DNA of 15,490 nucleotides from DATAEY01 sp038199035. Lineage in GTDB: Bacteria > Actinomycetota > Thermoleophilia > Solirubrobacterales > Solirubrobacteraceae. Position 1 is the first letter of the stretch, and each line of letters begins with the position of its first letter. Under the pieces are notes generated by a model. The model saw only the letters and a program-made list of their open reading frames with translations, did not search any database and had not been told where the DNA came from. Positions 1-6,164 of the stretch are shown piece by piece. The stretch covers positions 1 to 15,490 of the forward strand of contig JBBPZM010000067.1 of NCBI GenBank assembly GCA_038199035.1, given 5' to 3'. Both the position numbers and the translations under genes were made by a program.

Positions 1-360
1 CTCGGTCATCCACGGGAAGTCGCCCATGAACACCGACTGCTCGCGGATCTCGCCGGTCTCGCGGTTGACGAAGGCGACCTTGAGGGTGAGCGGGCGCGCG
101 TAGGTCAGGTCCTTCTCGCGGCACTCGTCGATGGAGGCGACGGGCTCGTCGAAGGACAGCGCGCCGAAGTCCACGGCGAGGTTGCCGGTGTAGTCCTCGA
201 TCGGGGAGATGTCGTCGATCGTCTCGCGCAGGCCGCCCTTCTCGGGGTCGGTCAGCCAGGCGAACGAGCGGCGCTGGATGTCGATGAGGTTCGGGACCTC
301 GAGAACCTTGTCTAGACGCGCGAAAGAACGGCGCGTCCGGGGTGCGTCAAGTGCAGCCAC
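1..360 (-). CDS. rpoB: RNA polymerase beta subunit, N-terminal part (runs off the window)
   Basis: This is the 5' end of the gene for the beta subunit of DNA-dependent RNA polymerase, the catalytic core enzyme of transcription. Only the first 120 codons are present; the frame is open to the window edge. Reading begins VAALDAPRTRRSF and continues through KVLEVPNLIDIQRRSFAWL, then a TIDDISPIEDYTGNLAVDF stretch and ends REQSVFMGDFPWMTE. This is the typical beta N-terminus (beta1/protrusion region). The start is GTG at 360-358, preceded by a GAGGAG Shine-Dalgarno with 8 nt spacing. In most bacteria rpoB directly follows rplL; here about 1.8 kb with two genes intervenes, and the nearest gene is divergent, so rpoB needs its own promoter in 361-634. 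The family identity is clear. Confidence 0.97.
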   Translation of the reverse strand, partial: MAALDAPRTRRSFARLDKVLEVPNLIDIQRRSFAWLTDPEKGGLRETIDDISPIEDYTGNLAVDFGALSFDEPVASIDECREKDLTYARPLTLKVAFVNRETGEIREQSVFMGDFPWMTE

Positions 361-427
361 AGGGGCGACTCCTCGGAACGTCGAGCGGGGGCAGAGGCCA
401 GGAGCGCAAGAGAAAGCGCGACCAGCC

Positions 428-433
428 AAGATA
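428..433 (-). promoter_or_regulatory. Candidate -10 element for rpoB
   Basis: On the minus strand a TATCTT hexamer lies in the 274-nt gap between rpoB and the divergent VOC gene, in a locally less GC-rich stretch. It would place transcription start about 60 nt upstream of the rpoB GTG. I see no convincing -35 hexamer at 17 nt. The proposal rests on the need for a promoter here and on one hexamer, so it is weak. The rest of 361-634 shows no gene I can support. Confidence 0.25.
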
Positions 434-634
434 GCACAGCAAGCTGACGCCCACTGCCGCAGGCGACCGGCTCTCACGGACCCCACCCGGAACGCCGCGT
501 ATGTGGCGCAGCGCCGTCCTTCGGGCGGCTTCGACTATCGGCCGATCGCGGGGCAGTGTAGCGGGCCAGAGGGCTCCCCGCCACCCCCGCGCCCGGGGTG
601 TCGGGGTGCCCGTATGCGGGAAGAAAAGGCCAGC

Positions 635-952
635 ATGGAGTTTGACCACGTCGCTCAGCAGGTCCCCGACGTCGGCGCCGCCATCGCCTGGTGGCAGGGC
701 ACGGTCCCCGGCGCCCGGGTCGTCTACGAGGACGCGACCTGGGGCCTGATCGAAGCCGCCGGCGTGAGGCTGGCCTTCGTCATGGCCGACCATCACCCCG
801 GCCACCTGGCCTGGCGGGTGAGCGACCGCGAGCTCGAGGAGCTAGCGGCACACCACCGGGCCGAGATCTCCTCCCACCGCGACGGGAGCCGCTCCTTCTA
901 CCTGGACGCCCCCGGCGGGCAGTCGATCGAGCTGATCGCCTACCCGGAGTGA
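635..952 (+). CDS. Small VOC/glyoxalase-fold protein
   Basis: A 105-residue single-domain protein of the vicinal oxygen chelate superfamily (glyoxalase, dioxygenase and fosfomycin-resistance fold), probably cytosolic. It opens with MEFDHVAQQVPDVGAAIAWW, the usual first beta strand and helix, and closes with SFYLDAPGGQSIELIAYPE, the usual final strand carrying a metal-ligand Glu. Possible metal ligands are H5, H57 (GHLAW) and E99. One betaalphabetabetabeta repeat pair of this size works as a dimer in the family. I chose ATG 635 because AAGG lies 5 nt upstream; an in-frame ATG at 614 would add seven residues but has a poor ribosome site. It is the only plus-strand gene in the left 6.9 kb and is convergent with the metallopeptidase. 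The substrate cannot be told. Confidence 0.75.
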   Translation: MEFDHVAQQVPDVGAAIAWWQGTVPGARVVYEDATWGLIEAAGVRLAFVMADHHPGHLAWRVSDRELEELAAHHRAEISSHRDGSRSFYLDAPGGQSIELIAYPE

Positions 953-962
953 GCCGGGCGGG

Positions 963-1005
963 CGCGACGTCCGTGGCGCCGGATCGCTCCCGAGGCCACG
1001 TCGCG
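963..1005. terminator. Candidate bidirectional terminator hairpin
   Basis: An inverted repeat with 8-nt perfect arms, CGCGACGT at 963-970 and ACGTCGCG at 998-1005, lies in the 57-nt gap between the convergent VOC and M23 peptidase genes. Additional GGC/GCC pairing is possible inside. There is no T-tract, which is not unusual in high-GC actinobacteria. The position between two stop codons supports a shared terminator. Confidence 0.4.
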
Positions 1006-1009
1006 GCGG

Positions 1010-2188
1010 TCAGGCCATCGCGAAATCGGTGTCGCGAGCGGTGGCGTTGCCCCGCCAGTCCCAGGCGTAGACCGTCAGGCGGTAGAGGCCGCGGCCCAGC
1101 CGAGGCAGCGCAGGGGCCAGGCCTCCGGCCAGGTGGTAGCGCCAGTTGGGCGTGCAGCGAGGATGGAAGGCGAAGCACAGGAAGCCGCCGGCGCGGGCGC
1201 CGGGCGCGTAGATGCGACGGGCCAGCGTGAAGGGGTAGTGCTGGGAGCCCCGCAAGGCGAAGCGCAGCCCGCCGATCGGCCGCCCGGTCGCGGTGCGCAG
1301 CCGGTAGGCCAGCGCGGCGGGGGCGAGCACGGGCGTGGGATAGGTCGTGCGCACGACAAAGGTCTGGGGGTCGTAGGCCGCCACGTCGACCAGCCTTCCG
1401 TGGAACTCCGGCGCACCGATGACCGGGGGGTCGCGTTCGACGTAGGGCGAGAGGGCCCGGCCGCCCGGGCGCAGCGGATTGAGGTAGCGCCCCCCGCGCA
1501 CCTCCGAGAGATGGACGTGCCCGTAGCGCAGGCGGATCGTTCCCAGCACGGTGCGGTAGGCGCTGACGTGCTGGCCCTCGGCCACCGACGGGACGATGTG
1601 CCAGTACTCGTAGGCGCCGACACGCACCCGCGAGTCGCCGCCGGTGCGCTGGGGGATCGTCGCCCGGCCGCTCTGGATGCCGTAGACGCGCTGGCCGTCG
1701 CGGGCCTGGATGTCGATGCCGATGTGCATCGTGCCGGTGCGCAGCTCGTTGAGCCCCGCGCGCAGTGCGTGCTGGGTGTGGAAGGGGACGAGCGGCCAGC
1801 CCCGGGCCACCCCTGCCGGCCGGCAGCCCACCGAGCAGGCCCGGCCGTCGGCCCAGAACGGCGGCAGGTGGTCGGCCGGCCCGGGCCGACGCAGATCGGG
1901 CGACGGCGTGAACGGGACGATGATGGCGGGGTGGCCGCCGACCGGGACGCGCGAACGATCGGCGGCGCGGGCTGGCGGGCCGCCGAACGGCTCCTCCTCG
2001 GGGGAGGAGCGCAGGCCGCCGGCCGGAGCGACGACGAGGCCCATCCGGTGGCCAGGCGTCCGCCCGGCGGCCGGCGCCACCCCCGCCCGGGCGGCCGGAG
2101 GGGCGAGGATCGTGAGGGCGGAGATCGCCGTCAGCGCGACGGCCACGATCGCCGCCGCGCTGACGGCTGGGCCCGGGCGGCCGGTCAC
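1010..2188 (-). CDS. Secreted M23-type (LytM) zinc metallopeptidase-like protein
   Basis: A 392-residue exported protein whose central part matches M23 peptidoglycan endopeptidases. Residues 8-35 form a hydrophobic signal segment ending PAARA, a likely signal-peptidase site. An Ala/Pro-rich linker follows to about residue 130. The M23 signature residues are all visible: HIGID gives H155 and D159, YWHIV gives H197, and YGHVHLSEV gives H224 and H226; the spacing motif VAEGQHVSAYRTVLG follows H197 as in active enzymes. A C-terminal domain of about 140 residues ending LTVYAWDWRGNATARDTDFA looks like an Ig-type beta domain. The GTG start at 2188 lies only 16 nt after the rplL stop, inside a strong palindrome (see 2170-2205). 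It would be co-transcribed with the ribosomal operon unless that hairpin terminates. Cell-wall hydrolysis is inferred; the substrate is unproven. Confidence 0.75.
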   Translation of the reverse strand: MTGRPGPAVSAAAIVAVALTAISALTILAPPAARAGVAPAAGRTPGHRMGLVVAPAGGLRSSPEEEPFGGPPARAADRSRVPVGGHPAIIVPFTPSPDLRRPGPADHLPPFWADGRACSVGCRPAGVARGWPLVPFHTQHALRAGLNELRTGTMHIGIDIQARDGQRVYGIQSGRATIPQRTGGDSRVRVGAYEYWHIVPSVAEGQHVSAYRTVLGTIRLRYGHVHLSEVRGGRYLNPLRPGGRALSPYVERDPPVIGAPEFHGRLVDVAAYDPQTFVVRTTYPTPVLAPAALAYRLRTATGRPIGGLRFALRGSQHYPFTLARRIYAPGARAGGFLCFAFHPRCTPNWRYHLAGGLAPALPRLGRGLYRLTVYAWDWRGNATARDTDFAMA

Positions 2189-2205
2189 GTGACCGGAGCC
2201 GGGCC
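2170..2205 (-). terminator. Strong hairpin after rplL, covering the peptidase start codon
   Basis: On the minus strand, directly at the rplL stop, GGCCCGG (2205-2199) pairs with CCGGGCC (2176-2170), and the perfect 16-nt palindrome CCGGTCACGTGACCGG (2181-2196) forms the inner part, with a small asymmetric internal loop. No U-tract follows. It could be a GC-type terminator or attenuator closing the rplJL unit, a processing site, or an element that hides the GTG start of the downstream peptidase gene (2188-2186), which lies exactly in the palindrome centre. Confidence 0.5.
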
Positions 2206-2588
2206 TATTTGAGCTCGACGGTGGCTCCGGCCTCCTCGAGGTCGGCCTTGAGCTTGTCGGCCTCCTCGCGGTCGGCGCCCTCCTTGACCGGCTTGGGCGC
2301 CTCGTCGACCAGGGCCTTGGCCTCCTTGAGGCCCAGCCCGGTGGCCGCCCGGACCACCTTGATCACCTGGATCTTCTTATCGCCGGCGCCGGTGAGGACG
2401 ACGTCGAAGGCGCTCTGCTCCTCGACCGCTCCATCCCCGTCGGCCGGAGCGGCGGCGCCCGCGGGTGCGGCAGCGGCCCCCGCGGTGGCCGAGACGCCGA
2501 ACTCCTCCTCGAGGGCCTTGATCCGCTCGGCCAGCGCGAGCACCGAGATCCCCTTTAGCTCGTCGATCCATTCCTGGGTCGTGGTCAT
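2205..2588 (-). CDS. rplL: 50S ribosomal protein L7/L12
   Basis: L7/L12 forms the flexible multimeric ribosomal stalk that recruits and activates translation GTPases. The 127-residue product has the N-terminal dimerisation helices (WIDELKGISVLALAERIKAL), an Ala/Pro/Gly hinge around residues 36-53, and the globular C-terminal domain with FDVVLTGAGDKKIQVIKVVR and GLGLKEAKALVDEAPKPVKE, including the conserved factor-binding face. The length is normal. Its ATG overlaps the rplJ TGA (ATGA), and a strong AAAGGAGG sits just upstream inside the end of rplJ, consistent with the high L12:L10 ratio needed for stalk assembly. rpoB does not follow directly as it usually does; an M23 peptidase gene does. 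Confidence 0.98.
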   Translation of the reverse strand: MTTTQEWIDELKGISVLALAERIKALEEEFGVSATAGAAAAPAGAAAPADGDGAVEEQSAFDVVLTGAGDKKIQVIKVVRAATGLGLKEAKALVDEAPKPVKEGADREEADKLKADLEEAGATVELK

Positions 2589-3268
2589 GCTTCCTCCTTT
2601 GCCTCCGCGGCATCGTCGGCGGCCGCGGAAGCGTCCGCCTGATCAGTCTGTTCTTCGGCGTCGCCGGTGGAGGGCGCCGGAGCGGCTTCGGACGGGGCGT
2701 CGTCGGCGGCCGTGGCATCCGGCTCGGCCGGGGTCGAATCGCCGCCCTGCCCGAGCAGTCCCTTCTCGGCGATCTGTCCCAGCGCCACCGCGATCCCGCT
2801 CAGTAGCCCGTTGAGCCCCCTGGCCAAGCCCGAGAGCGGCGCCGCGACCGTGCCCACCATCTGGGCATAGAGCACGTCGCGGGCCGGCAGCCGGGCGATC
2901 GAGCGGATCTGCTCGACGCTGAGCTCGTCCTCGCCCAGCAGGCCGCCCTTGAACTCCAGCGCGGGCTGTGTCCGGGCGAAGTCGGCGAGGGCCTTGGCGG
3001 CCAGGGCGGCATCGCCGCGGACGAAGGTCAGCGCGGTCGGCCCGTCGAGCAGCGTCAGCAGGGATTGGGCGCCGGCCTGGTCGGCGGCGCGCTCGGTCAG
3101 GGAGTTCTTGACGATGCGAAACGTCGCGTCGGCGTCGCGCAGGCGGGCACGCAGCTCGGCGGCCTGCGGCACGGAGATCCCGCGGTAGTCGACGGCGAAC
3201 ACCGCCTGCGCAGACTCGATCTGCTCGGCGATGGCCTGGATGGTGGCTGACTTCTGGTCTCGGTTCAT
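2585..3268 (-). CDS. rplJ: 50S ribosomal protein L10 with acidic C-terminal extension
   Basis: L10 anchors the L7/L12 dimers to the ribosome and, as the L10-L12 complex, commonly represses its own operon. The 227-residue product starts MNRDQKSATIQAIAEQIESA and contains VFAVDYRGISVPQAAELR, FRIVKNSLTERA and the C-terminal helix that carries L12 dimers (about residues 143-174). After residue 175 comes an Ala/Asp/Glu-rich tail of about 52 residues ending DDAAEAKEEA, beyond the roughly 175-residue core. ATG 3268 was chosen because it gives the canonical L10 N-terminus; the frame is open further upstream, but that part is the untranslated leader. The 3' end overlaps rplL by 4 nt, indicating translational coupling. 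Confidence 0.96.
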   Translation of the reverse strand: MNRDQKSATIQAIAEQIESAQAVFAVDYRGISVPQAAELRARLRDADATFRIVKNSLTERAADQAGAQSLLTLLDGPTALTFVRGDAALAAKALADFARTQPALEFKGGLLGEDELSVEQIRSIARLPARDVLYAQMVGTVAAPLSGLARGLNGLLSGIAVALGQIAEKGLLGQGGDSTPAEPDATAADDAPSEAAPAPSTGDAEEQTDQADASAAADDAAEAKEEA

Positions 3269-3414
3269 GTCGTTCGGGGGCCGGCACGCAAGACGCCCGC
3301 GCGCAGGCGGGCGTCGAAGGGGCACGGGGCTCGCTTCGGGCTCCACCTGCCCCGGGCTTCTCGGCGTCGCCGCCATGCCGGGGGTCTCGGGCAGTGCTCA
3401 GGCTCTGTCTGAGT
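3269..3414 (-). promoter_or_regulatory. rplJ 5' leader, candidate L10 autoregulatory RNA
   Basis: The 146-nt gap between rplA and rplJ is rich in pairing potential on the minus strand. From 5' to 3', CTCAG/CTGAG arms come first, then CTGCCC (about 3393-3388) pairing with GGGCAG across a GGCG-GCGA-CGCC mini-hairpin, then a 9-bp hairpin nearest the gene. This is where many bacteria carry the L10 leader that binds the L10-L12 complex. I did not recognise a sequence match to the conserved leader, so the assignment rests on position and structure. Confidence 0.5.
3292..3315 (-). terminator. Attenuator-like hairpin upstream of rplJ
   Basis: On the minus strand GACGCCCGC, a 6-nt loop CTGCGC, then GCGGGCGTC form a perfect 9-bp stem, ending 23 nt before the rplJ ATG. 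No U-tract follows. It sits at the end of the leader, where an attenuator or the rplA-rplJ boundary is expected, and may either pause transcription or block the ribosome site. Confidence 0.5.
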
Positions 3415-4143
3415 CTACGCGGCCGCGCTGGCCGGAGCCTCCTCTACGAGGTCGCGGGTCCTCGAGGGGTCGATCTTGATCCCCGGGCCCATGGTCGAGG
3501 TCAGGGTGATCGAGCGCAGGTAGCGCCCCTTGGCCGCGGGCGGCTTGGCCCGGATCAGCTCGTCGATCACCGCCGCGTAGTTCTCGAGCAGCCGGCGCTC
3601 GTCGAAGTCGAGCTTGCCGATGACCATGTGGACGATCGCCGTGCGGTCGGTGCGGTACTCGACCTTGCCGGCCTTGGACTCCTCGACGGCGCGCCGCACG
3701 TCGGGGGTGACCGTGCCGACCTTGGGGTTTGGCATCTTGCCCTGAGGACCGAGGATCCGGCCCAGCCGGCCGACCACCGGCATGAGGTCGGGCGAGGCGA
3801 TGGCGACGTCGAAGTCGGTGAAGCCCTCCTCCACGCGCTTGGCCAGGTCCTCGGCGCCGACCTCGTCGGCTCCGGCCTCCTGCGCCTCCTGCGCTTTGTC
3901 GCCCCGCGCGAAGACCGCGACCTTCACGTCCTTGCCCAGGCCGTTGGGCAGAGCGATCGTGCCGCGCAGCTGCTCGTCGGCGTGGCGCACGTTGAGGCCC
4001 GTGCGGACGTGGATCTCGACCGACTCGTTGAACTTGCGCCCGTCGAGCTGCTTGAGCAGGCCGATGCCCTCGGCCGGCGTGTACTCGCGCTCGCGGTCGA
4101 CCCGCGCCAGGGCGGCGGTGTAGGCGCGCCCATGCTTAGACAA
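3415..4143 (-). CDS. rplA: 50S ribosomal protein L1
   Basis: L1 forms the mobile L1 arm that guides deacylated tRNA out of the E site, and it often represses the L11-L1 operon. The 242-residue product has the conserved core: FNESVEIHVRTGLNVRHADE, RGTIALPNGLGKDVKVAVFA, DVAIASPDLMPVVGRLGRIL, GPQGKMPNPKVGTVTPDV and a C-terminal LRSITLTSTMGPGIKIDPS. The start is TTG at 4143-4141: it gives the expected SKHGRAY N-terminus, GGGAG lies 6 nt upstream, and no in-frame ATG is available nearby. The start lies inside the last codons of rplK, an 8-nt overlap, so translation is probably coupled. Confidence 0.96.
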   Translation of the reverse strand: MSKHGRAYTAALARVDREREYTPAEGIGLLKQLDGRKFNESVEIHVRTGLNVRHADEQLRGTIALPNGLGKDVKVAVFARGDKAQEAQEAGADEVGAEDLAKRVEEGFTDFDVAIASPDLMPVVGRLGRILGPQGKMPNPKVGTVTPDVRRAVEESKAGKVEYRTDRTAIVHMVIGKLDFDERRLLENYAAVIDELIRAKPPAAKGRYLRSITLTSTMGPGIKIDPSRTRDLVEEAPASAAA

Positions 4144-4558
4144 CGTCGACTCCCATCGAGCGCGCGGTGCCGGCGATGATGTTCGAGGCGGCGTCGAGGT
4201 CGGAGGCGTTGAGGTCGGCCAGCTTGCGCTCGGCGATCTCGCGAACCTGCGCCTGGGATATCCGCCCCACCTTGTCGCGATGAGGCTCGCTGGAGCCCTT
4301 GTCGAGGCCGATCGCCTGCTTGATGAGGATCGCCGCCGGCGGGGTCTTGGTGACGAAGGTGAACGAACGATCCTCGAAGACGGTAATCACCACCGGGATG
4401 ACCGTGCCGGTCTCCCCCTGGGTCTGGGCGTTGAACGCCTTGCAGAACTCCATGATGTTGATGCCGTGCTGGCCGAGCGCGGGGCCGACGGGCGGCGCCG
4501 GGCTGGCCTGGCCGCCGACGGCCTGGAGCTTGATCGTGGTGAGGACTTTTCTTGCCAT
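4136..4558 (-). CDS. rplK: 50S ribosomal protein L11
   Basis: L11 binds the GTPase-associated region of 23S rRNA and is needed for the RelA-mediated stringent response; it is the target site of thiopeptide antibiotics. The 140-residue product is of normal length. The N-terminal domain carries the Pro-rich signature SPAPPVGPALGQHGINIMEF, and the C-terminal RNA-binding domain contains TKTPPAAILIKQAIGL and ASNIIAGTARSMGVDVV. The ATG at 4558 is preceded by GAGGGA. It follows nusG after a 110-nt gap that contains a hairpin, and its 3' end overlaps rplA. Confidence 0.98.
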   Translation of the reverse strand: MARKVLTTIKLQAVGGQASPAPPVGPALGQHGINIMEFCKAFNAQTQGETGTVIPVVITVFEDRSFTFVTKTPPAAILIKQAIGLDKGSSEPHRDKVGRISQAQVREIAERKLADLNASDLDAASNIIAGTARSMGVDVV

Positions 4559-4576
4559 CGGTCCCTCAGAGTAACT

Positions 4577-4595
4577 GGGTCGGCTGCGCCGACCC
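4577..4595 (-). promoter_or_regulatory. Hairpin in the nusG-rplK gap
   Basis: A perfect 8-bp stem with a 3-nt loop, GGGTCGGC-GCA-GCCGACCC on the minus strand, lies 18 nt before the rplK ATG. It is followed by AGTTACTCTGAGGGA, the ribosome site, not by a T-run. A role in L1- or L11-linked translational control or mRNA processing is possible; a plain terminator is less likely because it sits so close to rplK. Confidence 0.4.
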
Positions 4596-4668
4596 TTCCG
4601 CCTTCACAGCTCCGGTCGCGAACCGCCTAAGCGAAACGCTCCCTCCGCTGTTCAGACGGCTAGCACAA

Positions 4669-5190
4669 CTACAGCTTTTTTACCTGGTCGAAGCCGACCT
4701 CGACCGGCGTCTCACGGCCGAAGATGGAGACCAGGACCTTGAGGCGGCCGGCGTCCTCGTTGATCTCGGAGATCTCACCCGAGAAGTCCGACAGCGGGCC
4801 CGAGATGACCTTGACCGACTCGCCGATCTGGAATTGGGCGCGCGTGCGCTCGCGCACCGCCACCTCCTTATGCAGCAGGCGGTCCACCTCGGACTGGGTC
4901 AGCGGCACCGGCTCGTTGGAGGCCCCGACGAAGCCGGTGACGCCCGGGGTCCCCTTCACCAGGGTCCAGGAGTCCTCGTTGAGGTCCATGTTGACCAGCA
5001 CGTAGCCGGGCATCGTGCGCTTCTCGACGGTGATCTTCTGGTTGTCCTTCATCTCGGACACCGCCTCGGTGGGCACGACGACCTGGCGCACCGCGCGCTG
5101 CTGGCCCAGCGAGACCACGCGGTGCTCGAGGTTGTGCTTGACCTTGTTCTCGTGCCCGGAATAGGTGTTGACGACGTACCAGCGAAACAT
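4669..5190 (-). CDS. nusG: Transcription termination/antitermination factor NusG
   Basis: NusG binds RNA polymerase, influences pausing and Rho termination, and links RNA polymerase to the ribosome. The 173-residue product has the NGN domain (FRWYVVNTYSGHENKVKHNL at residues 2-21, MPGYVLVNMDL at 60-70, VKGTPGVTGFVG at 78-89) and a C-terminal KOW domain starting near residue 121 (IGESVKVISGPLSDFSGEI). The N-terminus begins right at the domain, without the acidic extension seen in many actinobacterial NusG proteins; in this genome the acidic extension is on SecE instead. It follows secE by 23 nt in the standard secE-nusG order. Confidence 0.98.
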   Translation of the reverse strand: MFRWYVVNTYSGHENKVKHNLEHRVVSLGQQRAVRQVVVPTEAVSEMKDNQKITVEKRTMPGYVLVNMDLNEDSWTLVKGTPGVTGFVGASNEPVPLTQSEVDRLLHKEVAVRERTRAQFQIGESVKVISGPLSDFSGEISEINEDAGRLKVLVSIFGRETPVEVGFDQVKKL

Positions 5191-5213
5191 TTGCGCTCAG
5201 GAGTGCCTTGGGG

Positions 5214-5780
5214 TCAGAGGACGGCGTTGACCAGACGCGAGAAGATCGCGTCCAGCACGCCGAGGTAGGCGCCGGCGATGATGACGAACCCGATCACCAC
5301 GCCTGTGGCCTGGGTCACCTGACGGCGATCGGGCCACTGTACGCGTCGCAGCTCGGCGACGCAGGCTCGCAGGAAGTTCCCGAAGCGGCTGCCCTCGCGG
5401 GGAAGGTCGGCGCCCGAGGCGCCAGCGTCGCCTGAGGCGCCTCCAGAGGACGGCGGGTGGCCCGCGCCGTCTCCGTCGGTGTCGCGAGGGCGCTGTGCCA
5501 GGGGCTCGTCAGCCTGGCCGTCGCCTTCGTCGGCCGGCATCTCGTCGGCCTCGAGGGAGGCGACGGGCGGGTCGACCAGCGAGGCCTCGGCGATCTCGAC
5601 CTCGGCCGAGGCGTCCTCGAGCGGATCGGGCGCGTCGAGGGGGCCCGGCGTCTCGAGGGGACCTCGAAGCTGTGGATCGCCCGATGGCTCGACGTCCCGG
5701 CGCCCGGCGACGCGGGCCGGCTGACGCTCGCTCGAGCGGCGGCGCTGGCGCTGCTTGGCGCGTTTGCGATCCCGGGCCAC
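5214..5780 (-). CDS. secE: Preprotein translocase subunit SecE with long acidic N-terminal extension
   Basis: SecE clamps SecY in the Sec translocon of the cytoplasmic membrane. The last 60 residues are a standard single-span SecE: an amphipathic helix FGNFLRACVAELRRVQWPDR (133-152) with the conserved W-P, followed by a membrane helix VVIGFVIIAGAYLGVLDAIF (161-180). Before it lie about 130 residues of low-complexity sequence: a basic start (ARDRKRAKQRQRRR) and then an Asp/Glu/Pro/Ala-rich stretch. The total of 188 residues is two to three times the usual bacterial length. I chose GTG 5780, 11 nt after the rpmG stop, with AGGA upstream; the open frame continues further but runs through rpmG and a tRNA. 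The gene order rpmG-secE-nusG is conserved. Confidence 0.92.
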   Translation of the reverse strand: MARDRKRAKQRQRRRSSERQPARVAGRRDVEPSGDPQLRGPLETPGPLDAPDPLEDASAEVEIAEASLVDPPVASLEADEMPADEGDGQADEPLAQRPRDTDGDGAGHPPSSGGASGDAGASGADLPREGSRFGNFLRACVAELRRVQWPDRRQVTQATGVVIGFVIIAGAYLGVLDAIFSRLVNAVL

Positions 5781-5791
5781 GGCGCAGGTTC

Positions 5792-5956
5792 CTAGCGCGT
5801 CTCGCGGTGCTGGGTGTGGCGCCGGCACCAGCGGCAGAACTTGCGCATGGCGATGCGATCGGGGTTGTTGCGCTTGCTCTTGTTGGTCTGGTAGTTGCGG
5901 CGCCGGCATTCCTCGCAGGCGAGGGTGACGGCGATTCGGACGTCTCCGCGGGCCAT
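5792..5956 (-). CDS. rpmG: 50S ribosomal protein L33, zinc-ribbon form
   Basis: A 54-residue basic protein matching L33 of the large subunit: MARGDVRIAVTLACEECRRR, then NYQTNKSKRNNPDRIAMRKF and CRWCRRHTQHRETR. Four cysteines in two CxxC pairs (C14, C17, C41, C44) form the zinc ribbon of the C+ type. GGGGAAAG lies just before the ATG. It sits between tRNA-Thr and secE, the common position for this gene, and ends 11 nt before secE. The presence of the zinc-binding form suggests a cysteine-free paralogue under Zur control could exist elsewhere, as in other actinobacteria; that cannot be seen here. Confidence 0.97.
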   Translation of the reverse strand: MARGDVRIAVTLACEECRRRNYQTNKSKRNNPDRIAMRKFCRWCRRHTQHRETR

Positions 5957-5988
5957 GGCTTTCCCCGGGTGGTGTGGCTGAGAGGCTC

Positions 5989-6005
5989 GGGCAGGACGGC
6001 TGCCC
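5989..6005 (-). other. Short hairpin between tRNA-Thr and rpmG
   Basis: GGGCAG and CTGCCC arms with a 5-nt loop lie in the 135-nt gap between tRNA-Thr and rpmG. It could end the tRNA transcript or be part of the rpmG leader. A TAGACT hexamer at about 6034-6029 on the minus strand could be a -10 for rpmG, but no matching -35 is visible. This is weak evidence. Confidence 0.25.
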
Positions 6006-6091
6006 CGCCCGGGCGTGAAGCGAGCAGTCTAGACGATCGACCCCTGAGCTTCGGCCGGCCGCCATCGCCGTCCCCCGCCCGCCCGGCGGCA

Positions 6092-6164
6092 AGCCCAGCG
6101 CCGGACTCGAACCGGCGACCCCCTCCTTACCATGGAGGTGCTCTACCAACTGAGCTAGCTGGGC
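6092..6164 (-). tRNA. tRNA-Thr (anticodon GGT)
   Basis: The full cloverleaf folds on the minus strand. The acceptor stem is GCCCAGC/GCTGGGC, the D arm GCTC-AGTTGGTA-GAGC, the anticodon stem CCTCC/GGAGG with loop ATGGTAA (anticodon GGT, threonine), and the T arm GCCGG-TTCGAGT-CCGGC. The length is 73 nt and the 3' CCA is not encoded. It lies upstream of rpmG-secE-nusG, a common actinobacterial arrangement. Confidence 0.97.

Noticed and set aside
1133..2212. 359-codon plus-strand open frame antisense to the M23 peptidase
   Set aside because: The minus strand has a signal peptide and all zinc ligands; the plus frame is Arg/Gly/Ala-rich with no recognisable family.
3394..4179. Long plus-strand open frame antisense to rplA
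   Set aside because: A mirror of a GC-biased ribosomal gene; no recognisable domain and no ribosome site. The same holds for the plus-strand frames over nusG, rplK and rplL.
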